A stretch of DNA of 64,000 nt from Ascaphus truei. Its lineage: Eukaryota; Chordata; Amphibia; Anura; Ascaphidae. The stretch is from NCBI GenBank assembly GCA_036426205.1, contig CM071569.1, forward strand, positions 284,771,119-284,835,118, read 5' to 3'. A model generated the notes under the pieces. It had not been told where the DNA came from and did not search any database. It worked only from the letters and a program-made list of their open reading frames with translations. Made by a program: the position numbers and the translations under genes. Below are positions 1-11,689 of this stretch, in pieces (position 1 is the stretch's first letter; every line of letters starts with the position of its first letter).

Positions 1-3000
1 CAGTAGTAAGGTAATAATGTACAGAGGAACCCTAGCATCCGTATGCAGCAGTAGTAGTAAGGTAAAATGTATAAGAGGACCCTAGCATCCGTATGCGCGT
101 CAGTGAGGTAATAAGTACAGAGGAACCCTAGCATCCGTATGGCAGCAGTGAGGTAATAATGATACAGAGGAACCAGCACGTATTGCAGCAGGAGGTAAAA
201 TGTACAGAGGAACCCTAGCATCCGTATGCAGCAGTGAGGTAATAATGTACAGAGGAACCCTAGCATCCGCATGCAGCAGGAGGAAGGTAATAATGTACAG
301 AGGAACGTAGCATCCGTATGCAGCAGTGAGGTAATAAATGTACAGAGGACCCTAGCGCATCCGCATGCAGCAGGAAGGTAATAATGTACAGAGGAACGTA
401 GCATCGTATGCAGCAGTGAGGTAATAATGTACAGAGGAACCCTAGCATCCGTATGTAGCAGTAAGGTAATAATGTACAGAGGAACCCTAGCATCCGTATG
501 CAGCAGTGAGGTAATAATGTACAGAGGAACCCTAGCATCCGTATGCAGCAGTAAGGTAATAATGTATAGAGGAACCCTAGCATCCGTATGCAGCAGTGAG
601 TAATGACAGAGGAACCCTAGCATCCGTATGCAGCAGTGAGGTAATAATGTACAGAGGAACCCTAGCATCCGTATGCAGCAATAAGGTAATAATGTATAGA
701 GGAACCCTAGCATCCGTATGCAGCAGTAAGGTAATAATGTATAGAGGAACCCTAGCATCCGTATGCAGCAGGAAGGTAATAATGTACAGAGGAACCCTAG
801 CATCCGTATGCAGCAGTGAGGTAATAATTAACAGAGGAACCCTAGCATCCGTATGCAGCAGTAAGGTAATAATGTATAGAGGAACCCTAGCTCGTATGCA
901 GCAGTGAGGTAATAATGTACCGAGAACCTAGATCCGTATGCAGCAGTGAGGTAATGATGTATAGAGGAACCCTAGCATCACTGTATGCAGCAGTAGGTAA
1001 TGATGTATAGAGGAAACCTAGCTCCGTATGCAGCAGTGAGTGAGTATATGTACAGAGGAACCCTAGCATCCGTATGCAGCGAGATATGGTAATAATGTAC
1101 AGAGGAACCCAGCATCCGTATGCAGCAGTAAGGGTAATAATTATAGAGGAACCCTAGCATCCGTATGCAGCAGTGAGGTAATAATGTACAGAGGAACCGT
1201 AGCATCCGTATGCAGCAGGAAGGTAATAATGTATAGAGGAACCCTAGTATCCGTATGCAGCAGTGAGGTAATAATGTACAGAGGAACCGTAGCATCCGTA
1301 TGCAGCAGGAAGGTAATAATGTACAGACAGAGGAACACCGAGCATCCGTGTGCACAGTGAGGTGGAATAATGTACAGAGGAACCCTAGGCATCCGTATGC
1401 AGCAGAGTGAGGTAATAATGTACAGAGGAACCGTAGCATCGTATGCAGCAGGAAGGTAAAAGTACAGTGGAACCGTAGCATGTATGCAGCAGGAGGTAAT
1501 AATGTACAGAGGAACCCTAGCATCCGTATGCAGCAGTGAGGTAATGATGTATAGAGGAACCCTAGCATCTGTATGCAGCAGTGAGGTAATGATGTATAGA
1601 GGAACCCTAGCATCCGTATGCAGCAGTGAGGTAATAATGTACAGAGGAACCCTAGCATATGTAGCAGCAGTGAGGTAATTGAGTTATAGAGGGAACCCTA
1701 GCATCCGTATGAGCAAGCAGTGAGGTAATAATAATGTACAGAGGAACCATAGCATCCGTATGCAGCAGGAAGGTAATAATGTATAGAGGAACCCTAGCAT
1801 CTGTATGCAGCAGTGAGGTAATGATGTATAGAGCAACCCTAGCATCCGTATGCAGCATGAGGAGGTAATGATGTACTAAGGGAACCCTAGCATCCGTATG
1901 CAGCAGTGGAGTAATAATGTACAGAGGAAACCCTAGCATCCGTAGCAGCAGTGAGTGAGGTAATAATGTACAGAGGAACCCTAGCATCCATATGCAAGTG
2001 AGTGAGGTAATAATGTACAGAGGAACCCTAGCATTCCGTATGTAGCAGGAGGTAACTAATGTACAGAGGAACCCTAGCATCGTATCGCAGCATGTGATGG
2101 TAAATGTATAGAGGAACCCTAGCATCCGTCGATGCAGCAGTGAGGGTAATAATGTAAGGCGGAACCCTAGCATCCATATGCAGAGTGAGGTAATAATGGA
2201 CAGAGGAACCCTAGATCCGTATGCACAGTAAGGTAAAATGTACAGAGGGAACCCTAGCATCCGTATGCAGCAGTAAGGTAATAATGTACAGAGGAACCCT
2301 AGCATCCGTATGCAGCAGTGAGGTAATAATGTACAGAGGAACCCTAGCATCCGTATGCAGCAGTGAGGTAATAATGTACAGAGGAACCCTAGCATCCGTA
2401 TGCAGCAGGAGGTAATAATGTACAGAGGAACACTGCATCCGTAGACATGAGGAAGGTAAGATGTACAGAGGAACCCTAGCATCCGTATGCAGCAGTGAGG
2501 TAATAATGTACAGAGGAACCCTAGCATCCATATGCAGCAGTGAGGTAATAATGTACAGAGGAACCCTAGCATCCGTATGCAATCACGTGGAGGGGTAGGG
2601 ATAAGTGTACAGAGGAACCATAGCATCCGTATGCAGCAGGAAGGTATATGTATAGAGGAACCCTAGCATCTGTATCAGCATGAGGTAATATGTACTAGAG
2701 CAACCCTAGCATCCGATGTGCAGCAGTGAGGTAATGATGTATAGAGGAACCCTAGCATCCGTATGCAGCAGTGATGTAATATAATGTACAGAGGACCCTA
2801 TCCATCCGTATTGCAGGCAGTTGAGGGGGGTAAAATGTACAGAGGAACCCTAGCTCCTATGCAGCAGGGGAATGTAATAATGTACAGAGGAACCCTAGCC
2901 ATCCGTATGATCAGTAAGGTAATAATGTACAGAGGAACCCTAGCATCCGTTGCAGCAGTAGGGTAATATGTATAGAGGAACCTAGCATCCGTATGCAGCA

Positions 3001-3650
3001 GTGAGGTAATAATGTACAGGGGACCCTAGCATCCAGTATGAAGCAGTGAGGTTAATAATGGACGAGAACCCTGAGCATCGCTATGCAGGCAGAGTAAGGT
3101 AAATGTACAGAGGAACCCTCAACTCCGTATGCAGCGTAAGGTAATATGTACAGAGAACCCTAGCATCCGTATCGCAGGTGCAGTTGTAGATAATGTACAG
3201 AGGAACCCTAGCATCCGTATGCAGCAGTGAGGTAATAATGTACAGAGAACCCTAGCTAGTCCTCGTAGGCAGCAGAGGTAATAATGTACAGAGGAACCGC
3301 TAGGCATCCTAGACGAGGAAGGTAATAATGTACACAGAGGAACCCTAGCATCCTGAGGCAGCATAGGTATAATGTACAGAGGACCCAGCATCCGTATGCA
3401 GCAGTAAGGGTAATAATGTACAGAGAACCTAGCATACCGTATGCATTCAGTGTGAGGTGTAATAATGTAAGAGAGGAACCCTGGATCATTATGTAGCAGT
3501 AAGCAGAATAATGTAGCAGGAACCCTAGCATCCGTATGCAGCACGAATTTAATAATGTACAGAGGAACCCTAGCATCCGTATGCAGCACGAATTTAATAA
3601 TGTACAGAGGAACCCTAGCATCCGTATGCAGCACGAAGGTAATTTTCAAT
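1..3650. repeat. 45-bp minisatellite (about 80 copies), cut by window start
   Basis: Tandem copies of a 45-bp unit that contains GCAGCAGTGAGGTAATAATG followed by TACAGAGGAACCCTAGCATC and CGTAT. The last three copies (about 3530-3640) carry an ACGAATTTAATAATG variant before the array ends in unique sequence. Copies in the middle (for example 2580-3500) carry many single-base gains and losses. Because 45 is a multiple of three and the unit lacks stops in several frames, open frames of 60 to 324 codons appear on both strands. None has a start context, non-repeat domain or splice signal that would make it a gene. The array lies upstream of the first visible POLQ exon, so it is probably in a POLQ intron. 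Confidence 0.95.
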
Positions 3651-3654
3651 GGGA

Positions 3655-5320
3655 TAAGGTAACATTTCCCTTCAATCCCCCTTTAAGCAGCAGTATCTCC
3701 CTGTACGGTATCAGAGATTTAATTCATGTACATATGGACAGTCACCCCAGCATCATTTCTCCTTCTTATAAAACAAAAGCCAATGGATACTGCAGCTTTA
3801 TCTAAACCCACCCCGGTAAATGCAGAGACATGCTAAGCTAAACCTTTCATAACCACTTGGGATAAAGATACATTTTGACCACATGCAAAAGCTACAGTAA
3901 TGCTACATGCCAGGTCATTTGTTTGTGCCAGAGAACAGTCTGCTGCTTGCATTTGAAGGTAATGTGAGGCTTTCATCATAGAGATGTGAAGAAACTGTTC
4001 TCAGTGGCCTTTGAGCAATTAGACCTGGGAGAGTGGAATGTGTTGCGACATGCCTTCACATTAGAAAGTCCCCTGCAGTTTGGGAAGTGATGCATTCTCT
4101 GGGCTTCATCCTGTGCTGCTCTGGTTTCGCTCATAAATGTATTTTATACGTATGTGAATCTTTATCATACATTTGTTACAGTCTCTGCAGTAAGGCAGGA
4201 GAAGCACATTTTTGACCTTGCCACCCTTTTTCCCAGTGATGCTGCTATTCCGATCATTTTTCATTAAGATGTATACAATATTTATGCTTGGGGAGCAGAA
4301 AGGAAGAGATACTTCCTAAAATAAACACGTTTCTTTTTATTGGTTCTATTTTTTCTTTAAATAGAAATTGGAGCAATATGTGTGTACATCAGAAAGTGGT
4401 GGTTTTCTGGGGTTGTAACTCAAAAATGCCGTGGTATCCTCTGCCCCCTGAGTACATGCACAGTTTGAGCCCTTTTTTTGAATGCACATAAAGAGCATTG
4501 TGTTACTTCTGCATCCCTGGTCTGAGGCTCAGGCAGAGCTATAGCACAGGGACGGACAATATTTTGAAATCGCTCATTGTTTCCGTTCTGTTACCACCTT
4601 AAAGCCCAGTGCTAAGTGAAATATTTCTGGTTTTGCAAGTTCTGCTTTGATTCCAAGAAAAGGCATTCGATTGTAGAAAATGACTGTACATTACATCAGG
4701 AGCGGCCTTTGTCAGTCCTCACGAGCCACCAACAGGCCAGGTATTAGGGACCCCCCCTGCTTCAGCACAGGTGGCTGAGTCAGAATGATGAAAAATAATC
4801 TTGGATTTGCTATTTAATACTGAAGCGGAATGGTGCTGAGCTGTGGGTATTACCCATAATGCACAGGAACTGTTGAGAAGGATTATCAGTAAACCTCCCA
4901 ATGTGTGACAGAGTTAATGGTACCATCTTTGAAGTGGGTGAACCCAGATTGAATCTCATTGTCGGTTCTACTTGTAACTTTGCACAAGTAACCATCGTTA
5001 CTCTCTGTACAGCAGTGCGTACCTTATTAGCGCAATCTGAGCCAACATATTATCAATATGCATTGCATTACAATAGCATGCATTGGCACTTCATGCTATT
5101 GCGTTTCAGGCACCTCTGGCAGCGATGTGGTTAATATGGTTTTGAAGCCCATTACCGGGAGTGCTGGTTTTTTAATTGTCCTGTATACCCGCCAGCAGAG
5201 TCACACGTGGTATAATTCAGCCTGCTCTCTGGGGCATCAGCACTCCTGCCCAGAGCTGGCGCAGTCAGTCTACAAGCTCATTGAATTGCAAATTCGGTAA
5301 TGATATCTTTCCCCCGACAG
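3655..5320. other. POLQ intron sequence before the first visible exon
   Basis: Non-repetitive, mildly AT-rich sequence without a convincing exon. I looked for the preceding POLQ exon (the polymerase segment ending in an Arg-Gln-Gln-Ala-Lys-Gln-like stretch) and did not find it, so it should lie upstream of the window. One half-copy of the common dispersed MITE is at 4697-4785. Confidence 0.6.
4697..4785. repeat. Half copy of the dispersed CAGGTGGCTCAATCAG MITE
   Basis: Contains GCCACCAACAGGCCAGGT and CTGCTTCAGCACAGGTGGCT, the left-half signature of a palindromic element found again at about 26.8, 33.1, 34.4, 44.1, 44.9, 49.7, 53.1 and 59.5 kb. Confidence 0.75.
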
Positions 5321-5432
5321 ATCTGCTACGGAATCATCTACGGGATGGGGGCCAAATCCCTGGGAGAGCAGATGGGCATCGAGGAGAACGATGCTGCCTG
5401 CTATATAGAATCGTTTAAGGCCAGATATAAAG
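5321..5432 (+). CDS. POLQ: DNA polymerase theta (POLQ), internal exon with the O-helix tail
   Basis: This exon follows a CCCCCGACAG acceptor and ends AAAG before a GTATGG donor. It reads ICYGIIYGMGAKSLGEQMGI and then ENDAACYIESFKARYK, with one base left over for the next exon (37 codons plus 1 nt). This is the fingers segment of the POLQ family-A polymerase domain: the YG..YG stretch follows the O-helix lysine, which belongs to the preceding exon outside the window. The GMGAKSLGEQMG stretch is characteristic of POLQ rather than of POLN or bacterial Pol I, as I recall those families. POLQ carries out end joining at resected DNA breaks in the nucleus. No frameshift or stop is seen. Confidence 0.95.
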
Positions 5433-5769
5433 GTATGGGACAGCGAGAGCAGAAACATGAGCACAAATAGGCAGTAAATATCTGAATAGGAGGCTAGTAG
5501 CTCAGTGATCACCATGTCTGTATGACCTTTACCTGTAATGAGCATATTTGCAAGGTGCGCCCAATCACATCAAATGTTGCTATGTTAATGGCCAGCTTTT
5601 GTCAGAAAGCTAGATAAAAAATAAATGCTACCATATATCATGTGTATGCTCCTCTGTACATACAGTGTGTATCCAGCTCAGTACCATCTGTGTCCAACAA
5701 TGGTCATTTCTTCTAGCCATACGTCCTGCCCAGTGCCATTTAATTTCTTCACTGAAGGGATGACGTTTG

Positions 5770-6135
5770 CCTGCTCAGAAACCATTCCTCCTTTTGCCGG
5801 TGTGTTTGGGTAATACCCAGCATACATCTCTCCATTACCTTTGCATTTAGGGTACAAGTTTCACATCCATACCTGAGCACAGGCGCAATACACTGGCTGA
5901 ACCCTTCTACGACCTTGGAACGTTCCCTTTTAAAGATTGTCTTGTTTCTTCCAAATGCCTCCATCCCATCTTCATTCTCCTATTGATTTCATTCAAACGG
6001 TTCCCATCTATTGCTACTTGCCGGACAAGGTAGACGGTTTTCAACTTCTTCTAGATCTCTTCCATTTATTTAGATCTTTGTAGACTTGACACAATTATTG
6101 CACATCACTTTGGTCCTGCCGAGATTCAAGTGGAG
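5770..6135 (-). mobile_element. RTE-like LINE fragment (reverse transcriptase C-terminal region)
   Basis: On the minus strand the frames read, with breaks, VAIDGNRLNEINRRMKMGWR, then FSQCIAPVLRYGCETCTLNA and MERCMLGIT. The order of an EINRRI-like segment, a (V/L)..YG.ETW/C-TL segment and an (M)ERxMLGI segment is typical of the C-terminal part of RTE/BovB-clade reverse transcriptases. At least one frameshift separates the first segment from the second, so it is a dead fragment. It sits in the POLQ intron between the two exons at 5321 and 6394, antisense to the gene. The clade assignment comes from recalled motifs. Confidence 0.7.
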
Positions 6136-6393
6136 GCCCTCAAAGTAGACCACGTTGCCTACCAGAGTCCTAGAAGAAGTGCGTTTTCGGGGCAATTGGG
6201 TAAAGGGTGCAGGAGTGTTTTGGGGAAAGGAGTTTTGCAGCGGTGGAAAGTCTTGCTAGTGACCGTGGGAGGAGATTATGAAGGAGAAATAAAGGAGGCA
6301 ATCGTACCATAAAGTAAACCCAGGCTAGGTAATATGCTGCAGTAGGTGTCTGGGTTGACTCGCACCATTGATTACTTTTCTTCCACTCTTCAG

Positions 6394-6518
6394 GTATTCA
6401 GAAATTCCTCAAGGAGACAGTGAGGGGCTGTTCACGGGATGGCTTTGTACAGACCATCCTGGGCAGGCGCCGGTATCTCCCAGCAATCAAGGACTCCAAC
6501 ACCTACGCTAAAGCACAC
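6394..6518 (+). CDS. POLQ: POLQ internal exon (polymerase palm, GRRRYLP segment)
   Basis: The acceptor is CACTCTTCAG and the donor GTGAGT. The 125 bases are 2 nt that complete a Gly codon from the previous exon plus 41 codons. They read IQKFLKETVRGCSRDGFVQT followed by ILGRRRYLPAIKDSNTYAKA-H. The (T)ILGRRRYLP motif is the conserved family-A polymerase segment between the fingers and the second palm motif. The exon ends in phase 0, which fits the next exon. The intron before it is short (961 bp). Confidence 0.96.
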
Positions 6519-6705
6519 GTGAGTTGAGTTCGCAAATTAGGCAGATGTCCTGTATTTATTGTAATTAACCCAGGAAGTCATGTAAATCAAAACATTATGC
6601 CATGTTTCAATAAGTCCCATTTAATGTAGAAATCCTGCCTTATTGATTCCCCCTTCCCACTTATTTATTTTTTACATGAGAAACTGTGGGTGCCCCGGAA
6701 CAAAA

Positions 6706-6888
6706 CGGTGTTATTTTCAGCTCCGGTAACCCCTGGTGGGATACTTACCGGTGTTAATTTCAGCTCCGGTAACCCCTGGTGGGATACTTACCGGTGTTAA
6801 TTTCAGCTCCGGTAACCCCTGGTGGGATACTTACCGGTGTTATTTTCAGCTCCGGTAACCCCTGGTGGGATACTTACCAGTGAAGTTA
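6706..6888. repeat. 43-bp tandem repeat, four copies
   Basis: CTCCGGTAACCCCTGGTGGG starts at 6721, 6764, 6807 and 6850, an exact 43-bp period, followed by ATACTTACCGGTGTTAATTT in most copies. It lies in the POLQ intron between the exons at 6394 and 8572. The unit contains GGATACTTACC, whose reverse complement GGTAAGTATCC looks like a splice donor on the minus strand only. Confidence 0.95.
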
Positions 6889-8571
6889 CTACCTGGCTTC
6901 TCCAGGTATTTATATGCCCATCCAATTGGAAGCTGCAACAGTTTGCGGGACCGCCATCATTTGAAAGGCCGTGAACGAGAGAAATAGACACTGCTAACGT
7001 CACCAGGAAAATATGTAGGGAACCTGAAAAAAGGGGGGTCAAAGGTAAATAATTTAAAAAAACAAGTAGCTTGAATTGCTACATTAAGATTATACATATG
7101 CTGGGATTCACCAAACTGTGGCTTCTTGGGTGACTGTTAATGTGGGATAGTGCTCTGATAAAACGCTTATCAGAGGTTAGTGAATCTTCCCCACGCACTG
7201 AAAAGTCTACGTGGTGGAACAACTTTGAAGAACTGGCATGTTGGTTTCATCAAATTCCATCAAAAGGAAGAGAGAGGAGCGGCAGGCACTCAAATAGTGG
7301 TTAATATTTATTCATCCAACACTTCTGTCCAACACGGCTCCTCCATACTTTATCTGGCATATATTTATGAGTACCCTACAGGATGGCTCTTTACACCTTT
7401 TAACATTCATTCTGAAGAATGATGTAGAGATACCAAATTCTCTTTATACAACTTTGTGTTTCACTGTGTAAATCCTTTAGGGACAGACGTGTCTGGCTGT
7501 TTCTTTTTAGTGTGTGGCCTCTTTGTAGCAGAGACTGCGGTTTTCATTAAATGCTTAACTACTACCCATTCCCAATGGAACAATAGTCTGTTTCTGCCGC
7601 AGGTTCCATGCACGTTGGATTGTAAGCTTGACAGAAGTGTCTTCTCATTGAGTAATGATGGCACAGGCAGAATACTGTAGCATGGGATTACATTATCACC
7701 TGCGTTATTTACCTGCCTCAGACACTATTGCCAGACTAACTACATCATTGGCAGATTTCTGTCCAGTTTACCCAACTCAAACCACAATGCATTCTGGGTT
7801 ACAATAGTCCTACATTTCTATCGGAAATGACCTGTGTGTTACAGCAGCAATTCAACCCCAAAATATTAATTGGTACTTTTGGGAAATACTGCCCTCACTC
7901 TCTTTAAAGCTCTCTTCGGCACCTTTGTGTCGTTTTCCATTCCTGGGATAGTGCTGACAAAATGAGAGATAAAAGGGCCTCGGGGATTGCCATGAAAATC
8001 AGCGGCCAAACAGATCAGTTATATCAATAATTCGGTCTTCTGGGGATCCTGGAGAAAGGGAAATTAGAGGGTATACGTGGGGAACAAGGCATCATAATAT
8101 GAACATCACTTTGAATGTGCTGCTTCCTCGCTGAATGATTGACCTGGGATTGTGGATCAGTCCTAAGGAGCCAGAATAGAAGGGGGATCACCTTGTCTGC
8201 TTGTTACCTTGTGTACACTGGAATGGCTCAATAAAAATACAGTATGGTCCAAGTGCATTACAAAAATACTGGCACTATTTGATCTCAAATCATTTTAAAC
8301 CTGTCAGACATTGCGCTGCTTTGATGTAAAGTGTAACGGAATATGCTATCACTCCGAAAGAAGGGTTTTTAGTGTATTCTTTTTGAAAGGGAAGTAGAAT
8401 GGTTTAGGAAATTTAAAATGAATGCTACTTCTGGTTTGTAAAATAGTGGTGCTCTGGGTTTGTAAATAAAGTGTTGGTAACCGAATACCACCCTAGTTCT
8501 ATCCTATCTCCGCCTTGTTAATAAGTAAAGCCAAGACGATAATATAAAAATGTGTTTGTTATGCCTGTCAG
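6889..8571. other. POLQ intron, no gene seen
   Basis: Mostly unique intronic sequence. Several open frames of 60 to 80 codons have no recognisable domain and no matching splice signals. Confidence 0.6.
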
Positions 8572-8719
8572 GCAGAGCGGCAAGCTGTGAATACCACAGT
8601 GCAGGGATCCGCAGCCGATATCGTCAAAACGGCGACCGTGAACATTCAGAGGCGCCTTGAAGAGGCCTTCCCTTCCGTGCCAAAATCCCACGGACACCTG
8701 ATGCAGGCCAATCTCACAG
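8572..8719 (+). CDS. POLQ: POLQ internal exon (AERQAxNTxVQGSAADI motif)
   Basis: The acceptor is ATGCCTGTCAG and the donor GTATGT. The 148 bases are 49 codons plus 1 nt, reading AERQAVNTTVQGSAADIVKT, then ATVNIQRRLEEAFPSVPKSH and GHLMQANLT. AERQAxNTxxQGSAADI is the strongly conserved family-A motif that positions the primer-template and the palm. The second half corresponds to the variable insert that POLQ carries before the catalytic HDE motif, so low similarity to other species is expected there. Phase 0 in and phase 1 out match the neighbours. Confidence 0.96.
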
Positions 8720-9594
8720 GTATGTTTCCAGCCATGTAAAGGGTCTGGGGCATCAGCCATGATGAAATTGGCCCAATGTGGTTCAGAGCTTGGGAAACCA
8801 CCGGCGTCATTTCATCTTTTTCCTTGGGTGATCGGCAATGATATTGACTTGTTCTTCAGTCCTGTGCGAATAGATCGCAGGCCTCTCTGAGAGTGAAAGG
8901 GAAAGACAATATGGAGTATTGGTGCAATCCCATCTGCACTTAAAGAAAATGAATGGTATCCCCCCACATACTGAGTTTGCAGCACCCCCTCCTAAATTTC
9001 CCTAGGTCTTTCTAGCTGGAGGACTGCCCCACTGAATATCATGGCAGTGAGAATCAGATAATGTCACTGCGCTCACTTGGAAGGGAGAGCCAATAAACCG
9101 AGGATGAGAGAAGCATTGGATTCTGGGGGAGGAAATAGGAAACTTACAGTGGTAATCCGTAAAATGAAACCCGTTTAGAAGTTGGTACATTGTTATTGTA
9201 ATTAATATGGGGAGTCCAGCTCCGGTTTCAGGAAGGATTACACATTTAGATGGAGAAATCCTTGCGCTGGGGAAGTGCTGATCTGCTGGCTGTTACTGGT
9301 GGTAGGGTTATTATAGGAGCGTAGGATATGCGGAGACTATTGAACATCATTCCAGTACACCTGCAAAAGGTCTGTGCCTAAAAACTACACACACCCCCTA
9401 CATGTGTGCGCATGCGCAAAAACAGTTACATTTAAGTGAGCAGGGTTATCATTATATATAAAGATATTGCATGCACGGTTAATGATAGAATGTTATAGGC
9501 GTATGTAACAGTTACGGACCAGATCTATCTATACATGCACATATGTGCACGCTCACCTATACACACCCACAAACACAGGCACACACAAACTGGC
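8720..9594. other. POLQ intron 3 start, no gene seen
   Basis: Unique sequence with a CA/TG-rich stretch from about 9380 to 9590 (ACACACACCCCC, GTGCGCATGCGC). This simple-sequence stretch continues on the far side of the solo LTR at 10521, which shows where the LTR inserted. Confidence 0.6.
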
Positions 9595-10520
9595 TGTAAC
9601 GGAGTGCTCACCACAAACAAGGCGTGACCGCGAGGCCGAGGTGGGGATTTGATATTGCACCAACCCCGCGTGGGCGCGTCTGGAGTGTAGATTGGTCGAG
9701 GTAGCCGGGTCGGGGTAGGAGAGGTCTGGATGGTCAGTAATACTTGCCGGATCGTCGTGGTACTTTGCCGAGGTCAGTATTGAAAAGGAGCGGATTGTCG
9801 AGGTGCTTTGCCGAGGTCAGTATTGAAAAGGAGCGGATTGTCGTGGTACTTTGCCGAGGTCAGTATTGAAAAGGAGCGGATTGTCGAGGTGCTTTGCCGA
9901 GTTCGGTGTTGGAGAGGAGCGGATCGTCGAGGTGCTTTGCCGTGGTCGGGATGGAGAGGAGCGGATCGTCGAGGTGCTTTGCCGAGGTCGGGAGGGAGAG
10001 GAGCGGATCGTCGTACATAGCCGAGGTCAGGAGAACAGAAGATCGGAGTCCGGAGGAAAAGCTACGGTCAGGAGCAAGGATCTGGAAGCACGACAAGACT
10101 GTGGAGGCGAGACAGCAGTGACCACTTCTCTCATAGGAAGGTTTATGCTCAGCAGATGAACCAGAGGAACAGCTGAGCATATAAGGCATACTGGGACCAA
10201 TGAGGACAAGGCGAGAGGGGGCGTGTCAGGAGCGCCTGCTGAGATTGATTGACGAGGTGCAGGAGACAGGTGTGGGAGGGCTTACAGGCGGAGGAGGCTT
10301 GTGACGCAGTACCTGCGCGCGTCCCACACGTACGTGACGTGCCGATGATCCCCCCGTGCGGGACCAGAGGAGTCCGTATTAATACTCGCGCGCGTGCCCG
10401 TAGACCGGCAGCTGATAGATGGCCCAGGTGACGTGCCGCGGGGGAAGCGGAGTACCCGAAAGGCCGGTGTAAGCGAGAAGCACGCCGAGGGTAGCGGGAC
10501 TCACGGATCCTTACACTGGC
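9590..10520. mobile_element. Solo LTR (921 bp) with 5-bp target duplication
   Basis: The element runs 9595-10515, begins TGTAACGGAG and ends CCTTACA. It therefore has TG...CA ends with a perfect 5-bp terminal inversion (TGTAA/TTACA). It is flanked on both sides by CTGGC (9590-9594 and 10516-10520). These are the marks of a retroviral-type integrase and of a solo LTR left by recombination between the two LTRs of a Ty3/gypsy-like or ERV-like element. It is much more GC- and CpG-rich than its surroundings, which are CA-rich simple sequence. No internal gag/pol sequence is present. Orientation and superfamily cannot be decided from ends alone. Confidence 0.8.
9740..10025. repeat. 43-bp minisatellite inside the solo LTR
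   Basis: TGAAAAGGAGCGGATTGTCG starts at 9781, 9824 and 9867. The later copies are diverged (GGAGAGGAGCGGATCGTCGA), giving about 6.5 copies of a 43-bp unit with GAGGTGCTTTGCCGAGGTC. The array lies wholly within the LTR. Small open frames through it are repeat artefacts. Confidence 0.93.
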
Positions 10521-11115
10521 ACACAGGGTTGCACACCCACAGGCACATGCACACAACCCCACAGACTAACACATATACACCTACACACATACACAAACAA
10601 CTCCCCACATATACCTCCACCCACCCACTTACACACACCCCCCACACACATACACACCCCCCCACACACATACACCTCCCCACATATACACCCCCACACA
10701 TACATACACCTCCACATATACACCCCCACACACATACAACTCCCCACATATACCTCCGCCCACCCACATATACATCCCACACACACCTCCCCACATATAC
10801 ACCCCCACACACACACATACAACTCCCCACATATACCTCCACCCACCCACATATACACCCCCACACACACACACATACAACTCCCCACATATACCTCCAC
10901 CCACCCACTTATACACCCCAACATACACATACACCTCCCCACATATACACCCCCACAAACACATACACCTCCCCATGTATACCTCCCACCCACACATAGA
11001 CACCATACAACACCCCACCCCCCCCCCCGCACACACACCCTCCATACACCTCGCATACGTACACACACCTATACACGCGCACATACTTATGCATACGTAC
11101 ACACACACACTTGTA
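10521..11115. repeat. CA-rich compound micro/minisatellite
   Basis: Irregular repeats built from CACACA, CCCCACATATACACC and CCACCCACCCACATATAC blocks. Both strands give long open frames rich in Thr/His/Pro or Cys/Val/Gly (up to about 200 codons). These are simple-sequence artefacts. Confidence 0.93.
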
Positions 11116-11575
11116 TACAGTATAGAGAGAGCTTGGTTGATCAAATGCACCCTAAATGTATTATATATTTTTTAAAGAGCTTTTGACACTAAATTAGTTA
11201 ATATACACAATTCTATATGTGTACACTATCAAGATGATGTACATTGGGGAAGCTGGAAGTGACCATATCGAATTAGTTAAACCAAGGGGAGAGTGTTTAC
11301 GGATTAATGGATATGACCTTGAGCTGCGACCTTGAAGCAGTAAAGCGCACACAAGGGGACGCTGCTCTGCTCTCTGCCAAGTTATTTTATCACCAGCAGC
11401 CGGCATTTCAGCAGAGGCTCAGGTCAGGAGCTGTGCAGATCTCTGCAGAGTGACTGACAGGCTTACTGCCAACTCTGCTCTGGAGATTCAGCGAGCCAGT
11501 AAGCGCTTTATAAAGCCATTTGTTGCAGGACAGTAGGTTGCTGACCACTCCTGCAGCAGGGGGATAGTTAGCCCA
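11116..11575. other. POLQ intron 3, no gene seen
   Basis: Unique sequence between the CA-rich repeat and the LINE fragment; nothing recognisable. Confidence 0.55.
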
Positions 11576-11689
11576 TTGTGTCGCAAAATGCCTTTACCTA
11601 CATCTAGCCCTCATCAATGGAAGAGAGACTGGAATGCAGGAAGGATTGACTCGGCAGCAAAGGGGTTAAGCAGTGCATTGCTGATACCT

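Noticed and set aside
1..3650. CRISPR-like regular repeats
   Set aside because: The units are contiguous tandem copies without unique spacers, and the rest of the window is vertebrate.
3655..5320. Preceding POLQ exon
   Set aside because: No stretch matches the expected motif A or O-helix segment with splice signals; it should lie upstream of the window.
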